A stretch of 64,000 nt of DNA from Dehalococcoidia bacterium. Its GTDB lineage: Bacteria > Chloroflexota > Dehalococcoidia > Lucifugimonadales > UBA3495. The translations under genes and the position numbers were made by a program. Below are positions 16,666 to 27,053 of this stretch, piece by piece. The stretch covers positions 1,340 to 65,339 of the forward strand of contig JAGWBI010000005.1 in assembly GCA_021295965.1 (NCBI GenBank), given 5' to 3'. A model generated the notes under the pieces. That model worked only from the letters and a program-made list of their open reading frames with translations. It ran no database searches and was not told the DNA's origin. Positions within the stretch are counted from its first letter, which is position 1. Each line of letters begins with the position of its first letter.

Positions 16666-17813
16666 CTCAACACCCCGACGCCCCAGCCATCGGGTTCATC
16701 GGCCGGATCCCGGTCCGAAATATCTGGCTGCTGCTGTTGTACGCCTCCCAGTTGTACAAAGAGTTGCCGGAGGCCGCCCGCGTCGAGTTGGAGGACGCGC
16801 CCGACGACATACCGGAGTTGGTGGCTGAAATCCTCGCCAACGCGGTGGAGCGGCGGCTCCGGCGCAACCTCAGCTTTGGTTACGAGCGGAGAGAGGCCAA
16901 CCTCAGCAGGGTGCGCGGCCGGATCAACGTGCTTCGCACGGAGCGGCGGCAGTTGCTCCAGCGCGGAAAGGTGGCGTGCATCTTCGATGAGCTGACCGTT
17001 GACACGCCCCGCAACCGCTACGTGAAAGCGGCTCTGCTACGGCTGGGCCAGGTCGTCAAAGACACGGAATTGTTGCGTCGCTGCCGGAATTTGTCGGCTA
17101 GATTGGAACGGGCCGGCGTGTCCAGCGACTGGGATGCTGGCCGGAACGGTAGGCATCCGCCTCCAGACGTGTTGGGTTGGATGGAATCTGACGAGCGCCG
17201 AATGCTGGCGGCGGCGCAGCTGGCCTTTGATCTCGCAATTCCCACCGAGCAGTCGGGGCATGCGTTGTTGGCTATGGCCGACCGGGAAGCCAACCGGGGG
17301 TGGAAGCTGTACGAGGACGCGGTGGCCGGTTTCTACGACGCGATCCTGTCCCATCGCGGCTGGAGGGTGAGATGCCAGGGCAAAATCGAGTGGCCTCTTG
17401 ATGACCAGACTGCGGGTTTACCGGACCTGATGCCGTCGATGTTCACTGACATTGCCTTGGAGCGCCGCCTTCCTGGTGTTCCCACCGCTGCTCGGCGCAT
17501 TGTAATCGACACCAAGTTCACATCCATCGTCGCATCTGGATGGTACGGAGGAGAGTCCTTCAGATCTGGGAACATCTACCAGATGTACGCCTACCTCCGT
17601 TCCCAGGAAGAGGGCGGCGATCTCCTCTGGCGCAACGCCGCCGGCGTCCTGCTGTATCCGTCGTTGGAGGCTGACTACAACGAAGCGGCCACCATACAGG
17701 GCCACGAAATCCGTTTTGCAACGGTTGACCTGGCCGCCGACAGCCGGACCATCCGGCGGCAATTGTTGCGGGTTGTGGACCCGGCGCCGGGACGCGGCGG
17801 CACGGGCGAGTAA
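16662..17813 (+). CDS. mcrC: McrC-type nuclease subunit
   Basis: The 383-residue protein starts with GTG overlapping the mcrB stop. Typical McrC features are the opening GFIGRIPVRNIWLLLLYASQ, the region LSRVRGRINVLRTER, DELTVDTPRNRYVKAAL, and a C-terminal PD-(D/E)XK core with LPDLMPSMFTDI and RIVIDTKFT (catalytic D and K). McrB binds and translocates modified DNA and McrC cuts it. The pair is complete and stands alone between two small membrane genes and the nusA operon. Confidence 0.88.
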   Translation: MTQHPDAPAIGFIGRIPVRNIWLLLLYASQLYKELPEAARVELEDAPDDIPELVAEILANAVERRLRRNLSFGYERREANLSRVRGRINVLRTERRQLLQRGKVACIFDELTVDTPRNRYVKAALLRLGQVVKDTELLRRCRNLSARLERAGVSSDWDAGRNGRHPPPDVLGWMESDERRMLAAAQLAFDLAIPTEQSGHALLAMADREANRGWKLYEDAVAGFYDAILSHRGWRVRCQGKIEWPLDDQTAGLPDLMPSMFTDIALERRLPGVPTAARRIVIDTKFTSIVASGWYGGESFRSGNIYQMYAYLRSQEEGGDLLWRNAAGVLLYPSLEADYNEAATIQGHEIRFATVDLAADSRTIRRQLLRVVDPAPGRGGTGE

Positions 17814-17837
17814 CCCCCACGGCGACGGTTCCAACCC

Positions 17838-17866
17838 TTGCCCCCTTTCGGCGGCGATGCTATAAT
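17838..17866 (+). promoter_or_regulatory. strong sigma-70-type promoter of the nusA operon
   Basis: TTGCCC (17838-17843) and a perfect TATAAT (17861-17866) are separated by 17 bases, 160 bases before the nusA ATG. No gene other than the operon follows on this strand. Confidence 0.7.
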
Positions 17867-17946
17867 GCGGCCACATCACGCCCTGGTGTAGGATCCGGTT
17901 GCATTCGGTTGCTGGGCCTGCAGCGAGTGGTTACGAGGTTTTGCAG

Positions 17947-17972
17947 AGCGGGGCGGACACCCGCTTTATTTT
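17947..17972 (+). promoter_or_regulatory. attenuator-like terminator in the nusA leader
   Basis: AGCGGG (17947-17952) pairs with CCCGCT (17960-17965) around a 7-base loop and is followed by TTATTTTT, an intrinsic terminator lying after the promoter and before nusA. This would let the cell stop transcription early. Because nusA makes a termination factor, feedback is plausible but not shown. The 160-base leader holds no open frame. Confidence 0.55.
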
Positions 17973-18027
17973 TGCGATTCTCGAAAGGACAAAAGTTGAT
18001 CGATAGCATGGCCGGCGGAGGACGACG

Positions 18028-19827
18028 ATGAAAAGCGACTTCATGATGGCGTTGAATCAGCTATCCGCCGAGCGTGGCTTACGCAAGGAGTTGGTGCTTG
18101 ACAAGGTGGAGGTCGCCCTGGCTACCGCTTTCCGCCGGGATCGGGTGGCCGGTTCGCAGAATCTGGCGGTGAAGCTCAATCCGAACACCGGCGACATCAG
18201 CATCTTTCCTCTCCTTAGCGTTGTTGAAGAGATCGAAGACCCAGAGACCGAAATCATCCTTGCTGATGCGCTGAAAATCCAACCGAGCGCCCAGATTGGC
18301 AGCGAGATTTCCGAGGCCAATGAGGTCGCGTATGACACCAGCCGCATCTCGGCGCAGACGGCCCGGCAGGTGCTCATGCAGGGACTCCGGGAGGCCGAGC
18401 GCGAAAAGATCTTCGAGGAGTATTCCTCCTACGAGGGCGAGATAATCAGCGGCAACATCGAGAGCATAGAAAAGGGACCCACGGTATTCGTCAACCTGAA
18501 CCCTCACCAGGCTCAGAATCAGAACCGGGCCCGGGGCATAATGCGCCCGGATCACCAGGTGCACAACGAACGATACCGCAAGGGACAGAACCTCAAGGTC
18601 CTGCTGGTGGAAGTCCAGCAGACCACTCGCGGGCCGGAAGTGATTGTGAGCCGTTCCCATCGCGACCTGCTGCGCCGGCTGATGGAGGCGGAAGTGCCCG
18701 AAATCAGCAACGGAACGGTGGAGATCCGCGCCATTGCGCGTGACCCGGGCATACGCAGCAAGGTGGCCGTGGCCTCCCACCAGGAGGGTGTTGACCCCGT
18801 CGGTTCCTGCATCGGCCTCAGGGGCAACCGGATCCAGAGCATCGTCAACGAGCTGCAGGGCGAGAAAATCGACGTCATCGAATGGAACGGGGACGCCGGC
18901 GAACTGATCAGACGGGCCCTCAGTCCGGCGGAAGTGCAGGCGGTAGAAACCGACCAGGCCGAGAAGACCGCCTATGTGGTGGTGCCTGAGAGTCAAATGT
19001 CCCTGGCCATCGGTCGGGACGGCCAGAATGCCCGGCTGGCAGCGCGGCTCTCCGGCTGGCGGCTCGACATCAAGAACGTGGAGCAATGGGAAGCTCTTCG
19101 GGTCGCCAGAGCCGCCGAGGCGGCCCGCGTTGCGGCTGAAGAAGCGGCGCTCAACGCCGAGCGCGAGGCGGCAGAACGGGCCGCGGCCGAGGAAGCCGCC
19201 GCCGCTGCTGCCGAAGCGGACGTAGAAGCCATCCAAGCAGTGGCCGAAACCGACGACGTCGCGGTTGGGGAGGTCGAGCTGGCAACGCTGCCGGACCTCG
19301 AAACTACGGCGGATGTCGTCGAAATGGAAGTCGCCACGCCGGTTGAAGATGCAGCCCCCGCCGCCGCGGTTGTATTGGAGCCGGTTGCCGAAGCCTTGCC
19401 CGAAATCGCCATCGTCCCGCCGGCTCCGGCTGAACCGGAAATCGACGAGGATGCGTTGCTGGAAGCCCTAATGGCCGAAGAAGAGGCCGCGGCCGCCGCG
19501 CAGGCTCAGGAACCGGCGGTCCCAGCCGACCCCATTGGCCTGAGCGTCGATGACCTGGACGGCCTGACCATTGACGACGTAGTCGAAGATGAAGAAGACG
19601 AACTCGATTACGAAGACGATTACGACGAGGAAGAACCGGCAGAAGATATGGCCGACCTGTTGGCAGGACTGCCTAATCTGGCGCCGGACGCCGGCAAGAT
19701 CAGGTTTGCGGAAGACATCGTGGGCGAATTCAGAGGCGGAGACCGGCGCCGTCGGCGTGGCGGCGGAGCCAACCGCCGCGGCGGCAACGTCCCGGGCGCC
19801 CGTGGCCCCGGTCCGCGTCGCCGGTAA
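18028..19827 (+). CDS. nusA: transcription termination/antitermination factor NusA with long tail
   Basis: The first 350 residues are standard: an RNA polymerase-binding N-terminal domain (starting with LNQLSAERGLRKELV), an S1 domain (about 135-200), and two KH domains (KH1 about 230-280, KH2 ending in ARLSGWRLDIKN about 350). The family usually stops here or adds short acidic repeats. This protein continues for 250 residues of Ala/Glu/Asp-rich sequence, with a very acidic patch (about 510-535), and ends in an Arg/Gly-rich tail (RRRRGGGANRRGG). GGAGG lies 6 bases before the ATG. It is first gene of the translation operon; rimP is missing in front. Confidence 0.95.
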   Translation: MKSDFMMALNQLSAERGLRKELVLDKVEVALATAFRRDRVAGSQNLAVKLNPNTGDISIFPLLSVVEEIEDPETEIILADALKIQPSAQIGSEISEANEVAYDTSRISAQTARQVLMQGLREAEREKIFEEYSSYEGEIISGNIESIEKGPTVFVNLNPHQAQNQNRARGIMRPDHQVHNERYRKGQNLKVLLVEVQQTTRGPEVIVSRSHRDLLRRLMEAEVPEISNGTVEIRAIARDPGIRSKVAVASHQEGVDPVGSCIGLRGNRIQSIVNELQGEKIDVIEWNGDAGELIRRALSPAEVQAVETDQAEKTAYVVVPESQMSLAIGRDGQNARLAARLSGWRLDIKNVEQWEALRVARAAEAARVAAEEAALNAEREAAERAAAEEAAAAAAEADVEAIQAVAETDDVAVGEVELATLPDLETTADVVEMEVATPVEDAAPAAAVVLEPVAEALPEIAIVPPAPAEPEIDEDALLEALMAEEEAAAAAQAQEPAVPADPIGLSVDDLDGLTIDDVVEDEEDELDYEDDYDEEEPAEDMADLLAGLPNLAPDAGKIRFAEDIVGEFRGGDRRRRRGGGANRRGGNVPGARGPGPRRR

Positions 19828-19887
19828 ACCGTCATCGGTCGCCATCACAGACGCTTTGGAAACCACCACACGGATCGGATATCCCCC

Positions 19888-20199
19888 ATTCCAAGAGAGC
19901 GACATATCCCGGAACGCAGTTGCATCGCCTGTGGCCGAAAAACGGTCAAGGCAGACCTGACGCGACTGGTGCGCGCGCCGGACGGCTCGGTGCGTCCTGA
20001 CCCCAACGGGCGAAGCAACGGGCGCGGCGCATACCTCTGTAGCCAGGCGTCGTGTTGGGAAAAAGGCCTGGTTCGTCGGACCCTGGAACGGAGTTTCCGG
20101 GGCCCCGTGGCCAGCGATGACCTGGAAGCCCTGAAACTGTATTTTATCGAAACCATAGCGTCCGGCGGTGCATCCGCCGGATCCAGGGTCGCTTCGTAG
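19888..20199 (+). CDS. ylxR: YlxR-family (DUF448) nucleic-acid-binding protein
   Basis: The frame between nusA and infB clearly encodes YlxR: SCIACGRK (zinc-like Cys pair), RLVRAPDGSVRPDPNGRSNGR, GAYLCSQ and a closing helix. YlxR proteins bind RNA or nucleoid-associated RNase P. The coding core starts before any ATG, GTG or TTG in its frame: from the nusA stop (TAA 19825-19827, same frame) to the GTG at 19969 the only near-start codons are ATA 19879, ATT 19888 and ATC 19906. I set the start at ATT 19888, where the family alignment expects it. An assembly error or stop-codon readthrough of nusA are alternatives. Confidence 0.75.
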   Translation: MPRERHIPERSCIACGRKTVKADLTRLVRAPDGSVRPDPNGRSNGRGAYLCSQASCWEKGLVRRTLERSFRGPVASDDLEALKLYFIETIASGGASAGSRVAS

Positions 20200-20278
20200 T
20201 CGGCCCGGGGAGAGGAACGACAGCAGCGCCCCGCCTTGCGGCCAGGCACGCTCCGTTTCCCAGGAGGAGGTGACAATC

Positions 20279-22108
<1,830 letters not shown>

Positions 22109-22123
22109 GCTGCGGTGATAAAA

Positions 22124-22223
22124 CCGTCATTCCCGCTTTCGCGGGGATCCAGCGAGGGCAGACCCGAGCGAGCGTGCCTGTTGCAGACGCTTTTCTGGGA
22201 TCCTGCTTCCGCTGGAACGACGG
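22124..22223. repeat. MITE-like element, family 2 (copy A)
   Basis: A 100-base element begins CCGTCATTCCCGC and ends GCTGGAACGACGG, imperfect terminal inverted repeats. It shares its ends and a central CTTTTCTG segment with copy B at 23986-24094. It lies between infB and rbfA, inside the operon. Confidence 0.7.
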
Positions 22224-22279
22224 TTTGATTGTCCAACTGTCAACACGCCATAACCTGGCGTCGTCGCCGAAGGATGTTC

Positions 22280-22675
22280 ATGGCCGACCGCAGGCGCATC
22301 GAGCGAGTGAACGGGTTGCTCCGCGAGGAGATATCCGCCCTCATCGCGTCACAAGTCAATGACCCCCGCCTCAAGGGGATCATCACCATCACCCGGGTGC
22401 AGACGGCTTCAGACCTGCGCAATGCCCGAGTCTATGTCAGCGTGATGGGTACTGAGGCCGTCCGCCGAGAGGCGTTGGACGGCATCCAATCTTCCGCGTC
22501 ATACTTGCGACGGGAACTGCGGGATCGGGTAGCGTTGCGCTACGTGCCGTTCCTGAAATTCGCGCTGGACGATGCGATGCTGGATGCGGACCGCTTGATG
22601 GGCATTATCGATAACCTGGAAGTGCCCGAGGCGTCCGAAGGGGATGAAACCGCGTGGACCAGGGGACGTGCCTGA
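22280..22675 (+). CDS. rbfA: ribosome-binding factor A
   Basis: RbfA binds 16S rRNA helix 1 during 30S maturation. The 131-residue protein is of normal size and shows MADRRRIERVNGLLREEISALI, NDPRLKGIITITRVQ and LKFALDDAMLDADRL, close to the family's KH-like core. AAGGA precedes the chosen ATG at 22280 by about 5 bases; an ATG at 22274 is also in frame. Confidence 0.93.
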   Translation: MADRRRIERVNGLLREEISALIASQVNDPRLKGIITITRVQTASDLRNARVYVSVMGTEAVRREALDGIQSSASYLRRELRDRVALRYVPFLKFALDDAMLDADRLMGIIDNLEVPEASEGDETAWTRGRA

Positions 22676-22679
22676 CGTT

Positions 22680-23636
22680 ATGTCCAATGGCGGTAGGAAG
22701 GCGCCGGCGGTCAACGGGTTCCTGAACTTCTACAAGCCCGTCGGCATTACTTCCATGGAGGCGTTGCGCCGGGTCAAGCGCATCACCCGCCAACGCAAAA
22801 AGGTTGGCCACGCCGGCACCCTGGATCCCCTGGCCGATGGCGTGCTGCCCATCTGCTTTGGGCAGGCCACCAGGCTGATGGAACGGATCGTATCCGGTTG
22901 GAAACGCTACCGCATGACCATGCGACTAGGCGCGGTGAGCAACACCTATGACGCCGAGGGTGAAATCACCGAGATAGCCAATCCCTCCGACCTCAGCCGC
23001 GCCGAGATTGCGGCGGCTCTCCAACGGTTTGTCGGAGTGATCGATCAAGTCCCTCCGATGTACAGCGCGATCAAGATCGACGGGCAACGGCTTTATGACC
23101 TGGCCCGGGCTGGCAAGGAGGTGGAACGCCCGCCCCGCCAGGTTAACGTGCGGGCCATCGGAATTGACGAAATCTCGATGCCCTATTTGCGGTTGACCGT
23201 GGACTGCGGACGCGGCGCGTATCTGCGCTCCATCGCCCACGACCTGGGCCAGGCGCTGGGCTGCGGTGGATACGTGATCGAGCTCACCCGGCTGTCCTGC
23301 GGCGGATTTCGAGCGGAGGACGGCGTCACCCTGGAGGCGCTGGCCGACGCAGAGCTGAACGGCGATTGGCAACAGTATTTGCGCCCGGTGGACTGGGCGA
23401 TGCGGGATATACCGGCGATGATGCTGGATGCCTCAGACGCCTGGGCGGTCCGCCACGGTCAGGCGATATGGGCCGGAGGTTTCGGCCGGAGGGGCAGCGG
23501 CGTACAGCAGCGCGCGTACGACCCCGATGGAGTATTCCTGGCCCTCCTGGACCGCCAGTCGGACGGGCTATGGCAACCAACTCGGGTGTTTCACGGCGCT
23601 GAACCGTCGCCCTACGCCCCGGCGTCCGCGCGATGA
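22680..23636 (+). CDS. truB: tRNA pseudouridine(55) synthase
   Basis: TruB makes pseudouridine-55 in tRNA. Residues about 12-60 hold GFLNFYKPVGITSMEAL and the catalytic loop GHAGTLDPLADGVLP (Asp in TLDPL). Later come MYSAIKIDGQRLYDLAR and CGRGAYLRSIAHDLG. Two starts are possible: 22644 (inside rbfA, 32 bases of overlap) and 22680. I chose 22680 because the domain begins soon after. A PUA-like C-terminal part is short. Last classic gene of the operon. Confidence 0.93.
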   Translation: MSNGGRKAPAVNGFLNFYKPVGITSMEALRRVKRITRQRKKVGHAGTLDPLADGVLPICFGQATRLMERIVSGWKRYRMTMRLGAVSNTYDAEGEITEIANPSDLSRAEIAAALQRFVGVIDQVPPMYSAIKIDGQRLYDLARAGKEVERPPRQVNVRAIGIDEISMPYLRLTVDCGRGAYLRSIAHDLGQALGCGGYVIELTRLSCGGFRAEDGVTLEALADAELNGDWQQYLRPVDWAMRDIPAMMLDASDAWAVRHGQAIWAGGFGRRGSGVQQRAYDPDGVFLALLDRQSDGLWQPTRVFHGAEPSPYAPASAR

Positions 23637-23646
23637 CTTAGCGGCG

Positions 23647-23958
23647 ATGGATGAGTCCGAAGTCGGGTGTCAGAGTTGCGGCCGGCGCATCAGGCGGCGC
23701 GGCAGCTATACGTTTCGACCTCCGGGCGGGAACGTCGGCGTAACCAAATGCGTCCGTTGCGCCCTGCGCCATTGGCCAATGCTGCGCCGATCCCTTATCG
23801 CCAGCGCGGTGGTGGGCACTGCGCTCACGGCGCTGAATCAGGGCGACGCGATATTGTCCGGCCAACTGGCGGGTGCGCTGGCCTGGAAAATCCCCTTGAC
23901 CTATTGCGTGCCCTTCCTGGTGGCAACCTATGGCGCGCTGTCCAACAGCCGCAACTGA
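23647..23958 (+). CDS. nrtS: NrtS-like nitrate/nitrite transporter with zinc-ribbon-like N terminus
   Basis: The C-terminal 65 residues match the NrtS family by pattern: SLIASAVVGTALTALNQGD (helix 1), then ILSGQL, and a second helix IPLTYCVPFLVATYGALSN. NrtS is a small low-affinity nitrate/nitrite transporter described in cyanobacteria. The first 35 residues are extra and hold two Cys pairs, CQSCGRRI and CVRC, spaced like a zinc ribbon. It starts 10 bases after truB, so it may ride on the translation operon's transcript. Function as transporter is inferred. Confidence 0.7.
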   Translation: MDESEVGCQSCGRRIRRRGSYTFRPPGGNVGVTKCVRCALRHWPMLRRSLIASAVVGTALTALNQGDAILSGQLAGALAWKIPLTYCVPFLVATYGALSNSRN

Positions 23959-23985
23959 CGCCCCCGGCTGGGGCATTAACGAATG

Positions 23986-24094
23986 CCGTCATTGCCGCGA
24001 AAGCGGGAATCCAGGGAACGCGCAAACAAGGCAACGTTCCGACTGCAAAGGCTTTTCTGTCCGCCAAAGGCGGATGCTTCCGCAGGAACGACGG
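23986..24094. repeat. MITE-like element, family 2 (copy B)
   Basis: A 109-base element begins CCGTCATTGCCGC and ends CGCAGGAACGACGG, related to copy A at 22124-22223. The ends are imperfect inverted repeats and the two copies share GCTTTTCTG and the closing CTTCCGC-x-GGAACGACGG. It lies between nrtS and lexA, which are convergent. Confidence 0.7.
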
Positions 24095-24120
24095 CGTGAT
24101 TTCCGACCCAGTTAACGGTC

Positions 24121-24774
24121 CTAGAACTGGCGTAGCACTTCAACTACCTGGCCCCTGATTTCCACGTTGTCGGCGGCGACGTAGATGGGATCCATGGTGC
24201 TGTTGGCCGGTTGGAGGCGGATCCGGTCGCCCTCGCGGTAAAACTTCTTCAGCGTGGCCTCTTCCTCTTCCTTCAGCCAAGCCACGACCATATCCCCGTT
24301 GCGGGCGGTTCCGGTGGGTTTGATCACCACCACGTCGCCGTCGTCAATCAGGGCGTCGATCATCGACGTGCCTTTGACGGAAAGGGCAAAAAGGGTCCCG
24401 TGCCGCTTCTTCAACTCGGGGCGGACTTCAACGATGTCAAACTCAGCGGCGGAACCGACGCCTTCCGATGAAAAAGCCGGTAGCGGTTCCCCGGCGGCGA
24501 TGTTTCCTACGATCTGGACGCGGGCTGCGCCGCTGGTGACCGGTTGGCCCATCTCGTCAAGGAGCTCAATGCCTCGGGCGACTTCGGAGCGGCGCTTCAA
24601 GTAGCCATCACGCTCCATGAGGCGCAGATTGTAGTCCACCACTGACGTGCTGCTAATCTCACAGCCGCGCTGGATGTCCCGCACGGTGGGGGGAATCCCG
24701 TTCTCATCCAGGAATTGCTCGATAAAGTCGAGGATGCGCTGTTGTCGTGGTCGAAGGGTTTTCTTTGGTGGCAT
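24121..24774 (-). CDS. lexA: LexA SOS repressor
   Basis: LexA represses SOS genes and cleaves itself when RecA filaments form. The 217-residue protein has a winged-helix DNA-binding domain (about 1-75; RPRQQRILDFIEQFLDENGIPPTVRDI) and a protease domain with cleavage site region near AAG, catalytic Ser in VKGTSMIDALIDDGD and Lys in a GDMVVAWLKEE-neighbouring segment. The chosen ATG at 24774 has GGAGG 8 bases before it; the longer start at 24813 adds 13 residues without one. Transcribed from its own promoter at 24837-24865. Confidence 0.94.
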   Translation of the reverse strand: MPPKKTLRPRQQRILDFIEQFLDENGIPPTVRDIQRGCEISSTSVVDYNLRLMERDGYLKRRSEVARGIELLDEMGQPVTSGAARVQIVGNIAAGEPLPAFSSEGVGSAAEFDIVEVRPELKKRHGTLFALSVKGTSMIDALIDDGDVVVIKPTGTARNGDMVVAWLKEEEEATLKKFYREGDRIRLQPANSTMDPIYVAADNVEIRGQVVEVLRQF

Positions 24775-24836
24775 GGCGGCAACCTCCGTGCGAGGGTCGT
24801 GATCGTCAGTCACACAAACTAATGTTCGATACTAAC

Positions 24837-24865
24837 ATGCTACGACCAGCGCCACCATTTGTCAA
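24837..24865 (-). promoter_or_regulatory. lexA promoter
   Basis: On the minus strand TTGACA (24865-24860) and TAGCAT (24842-24837) are separated by 17 bases. Just downstream, TTAGTATCGAACATTAG covers the likely start point. It contains a CGAAC half site as in Gram-positive SOS boxes and a repeated TTAGT/ATTAG, so it may be the operator for autorepression. Confidence 0.65.
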
Positions 24866-24892
24866 CGCGAAAAAACGAAATCGGCGACGGGA

Positions 24893-25147
24893 TTAACCGA
24901 TGCGGGAGCGATTCAGGGCTGCCGCCAGGCGCGACTTGCGCCGGGAGGCGTTGTTCTTGTGGAAGACGCCCTTCCGCACCGCGATGTCCAGCAGGCTCAT
25001 CGCTTTGCGCACGGCCTCTTCGGACTCGGGCAACCCGTCGGCAACGGCGCGGCGAGCCTGGCCGATTGCGGTGCGGGTGGCGCGACGCACGCTCATATTG
25101 CGGGTATTGCGCTTTGCGGATTGTCGGTGGGCCTTTTGAGCAGGCAA
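24893..25147 (-). CDS. rpsT: 30S ribosomal protein S20
   Basis: S20 binds 16S rRNA early in 30S assembly. The 84-residue protein is basic and helical and shows the family marks KAHRQSAKRNTRN near the start, the middle helix, and GVFHKNNASRRKSRL near the end. No ATG precedes the conserved start. A TTG at 25147 with AGGAG 8 bases upstream fits the alignment exactly, so I use TTG. It stands in the same direction as lexA but with a promoter between them. Confidence 0.92.
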   Translation of the reverse strand: MPAQKAHRQSAKRNTRNMSVRRATRTAIGQARRAVADGLPESEEAVRKAMSLLDIAVRKGVFHKNNASRRKSRLAAALNRSRIG

Positions 25148-25181
25148 AAGGAGAACTCCTGTTTCTTGAAATCGGGCATAG

Positions 25182-25210
25182 ATGGTATCAGACGCGGCAG
25201 AAATTGTCAT
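25182..25210 (-). promoter_or_regulatory. candidate rpsT promoter
   Basis: On the minus strand ATGACA (25210-25205) and TACCAT (25187-25182) are separated by 17 bases, 35 bases before the rpsT TTG codon. Confidence 0.45.
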
Positions 25211-25402
25211 TAACATTGACGCGACGCGCTTCCCGTATCGCGCTTCGGCCGTCCTGGACGCATCAGGTTGACAATTCCGGCCCGGTTGCCCGAAAATCAA
25301 TATGCTAAAAACCGCGCCAGCCTGTCGTTATGGGAACAGGTTTTTCGGTTTAGTTATTGCGAATTGCGTTTAACAACACCATGTTTTCGGAGGATTCCAG
25401 CG

Positions 25403-27028
25403 ATGCCTGAAAAGCAGCTAATTTTCGATGCAGAGGCTCGGCAGAGCCTGATGAGCGGCGTTGACCAACTGGGTCGCGTCGTCGCCCTCACTCTGGGACC
25501 CAGTGGCCGCAACGTCATTCTGGGCCGGGTCTGGACCCTGCCCGTGGTGTGCAGCGACGGCGTCACCATAGCCAAGGAAGTTCAACTGCCCGATCCCTAC
25601 GAAAACATGGGAGCGCAGGTGGTGAAGGAAGCCGCCTCCAAGACCAACGACGTGGTCGGCGACGGGACCACCACCTCGGTGGTGCTGGCCCGCTCCATCA
25701 TCCAGGGCGGGTTTATGAACGTGGCCGCCGGCGCCAATCCCATGGCGCTGAAATCCGGCATCGACCAGGCTGTGTCCGCCGTCAACAACGCGATCAGCGC
25801 CCAGGCCGTGGCCGTGGAGAGCCGGGAGCAGGTGGCCCGCGTCGCCGCCCTGTCCGCTCACGAAGAGGCCATCGCCGAACTGATCGCCGACGCCATGGAC
25901 AAGGTGGGACGCGAGGGCATCATCACCGTGGAAGAGAGTCGCGGCCTCACCGACGAGTTGGAAGTGGTCGAAGGGATGCGCCTGGACCGGGGCTATCTGT
26001 CGCCCCACTTCGTCACCGACGTTGACCGCATGGAAGCGTCCCTGGATGAGCCGCTCTTTTTGCTGACCGACCAGAAACTTTCCGCAGCGGCCGACGTGAT
26101 CCCTGCCCTGGAGGCCGTGGCCCAGGGTGGGCGCCGCCCGCTGGTCATCATCGCCGAGGACGTGGACGGTGAAGCGCTGGCGACGCTGGTAGTCAACAAA
26201 CTGCGTGGCACGATCAGCAGCCTGGCCGTCAAAGCGCCCGGTTTCGGTGAGCGACGCAAGGCATTGCTGGAGGATCTGGCGATCATGACCGGCGGCACGG
26301 TGATCACCAGCGACACCGGAATGCGTATGGAAGACATCTCAATCGAACACCTGGGATCGTCGCGTCGCCTGGTCGCTTCCAAGGACGAGACAACCATCGT
26401 GGAAGGCCGGGGTCACGAAGACGACATCACCGGGCGCGTGGCCGAACTGCGCGTCCAGATTGAGGACACCACCTCCGACTACGACCGCGAGAAGCTGCAG
26501 GAGCGGCTGGCCAACCTGGCCGGCGGCGTGGCCGTCATCAAGGTGGGCGCCGCCACCGAGCCCGAACTCAACGAGCGCAAGAGCCGCACCGAGGACGCCC
26601 TGGCGTCCACCCGCGCCGCCGTGGAGGAAGGCGTCATACCCGGCGGTGGAGTGACCCTGCTCCGCGCCCAGGCGATCCTGGACGACCTGCTGGAAAGCGC
26701 CTCGGGCGACGTGGCCGTGGGCATCCGCCTGGTGCGGGAGGCCCTGGAAGCGCCGCTGTACACCATCGCCGACAACGCCGGGCACAAGGGCGATATCATC
26801 GTGGACCGGGTGCGCCACGGCGAGGGCGACTACGGCTTTGACGCCGACCGTGGCGATTACACCGACCTGGTCGCCCGGGGCATCATCGACCCGGCCAAGG
26901 TGACCCGCTCGGCTCTGCAGAATGCCGGCTCCGTGGCCGGAATGCTGCTCACTACCCAGGCGATCATCACCGAGATTCCCAAGTACGAGCCGCTGCCCGC
27001 CGACATCCAGGACTTCATGCACGACTAG
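25403..27028 (+). CDS. groEL: chaperonin GroEL (60 kDa), stand-alone copy
   Basis: The 541-residue protein is full length and has the ATP-site segments [21 protein letters not shown] and [11 protein letters not shown], the apical domain, and the C-terminal [12 protein letters not shown]. It differs from most GroELs in lacking the GGM-rich tail; it ends [15 protein letters not shown] stands 9 bases before the ATG. No groES gene is next to it and I find no CIRCE element upstream, so it may be a second paralog with its own client range. Confidence 0.93.
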   Translation: MPEKQLIFDAEARQSLMSGVDQLGRVVALTLGPSGRNVILGRVWTLPVVCSDGVTIAKEVQLPDPYENMGAQVVKEAASKTNDVVGDGTTTSVVLARSIIQGGFMNVAAGANPMALKSGIDQAVSAVNNAISAQAVAVESREQVARVAALSAHEEAIAELIADAMDKVGREGIITVEESRGLTDELEVVEGMRLDRGYLSPHFVTDVDRMEASLDEPLFLLTDQKLSAAADVIPALEAVAQGGRRPLVIIAEDVDGEALATLVVNKLRGTISSLAVKAPGFGERRKALLEDLAIMTGGTVITSDTGMRMEDISIEHLGSSRRLVASKDETTIVEGRGHEDDITGRVAELRVQIEDTTSDYDREKLQERLANLAGGVAVIKVGAATEPELNERKSRTEDALASTRAAVEEGVIPGGGVTLLRAQAILDDLLESASGDVAVGIRLVREALEAPLYTIADNAGHKGDIIVDRVRHGEGDYGFDADRGDYTDLVARGIIDPAKVTRSALQNAGSVAGMLLTTQAIITEIPKYEPLPADIQDFMHD

Positions 27029-27053
27029 CGGCTGATCTGCTCCGATTGGCTGC

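Noticed and set aside
25261-25310. TTGACA at 25268 with TATGCT at 25301 as groEL promoter
   Set aside because: The spacing is 27 bases, too long for a sigma-70 type promoter.
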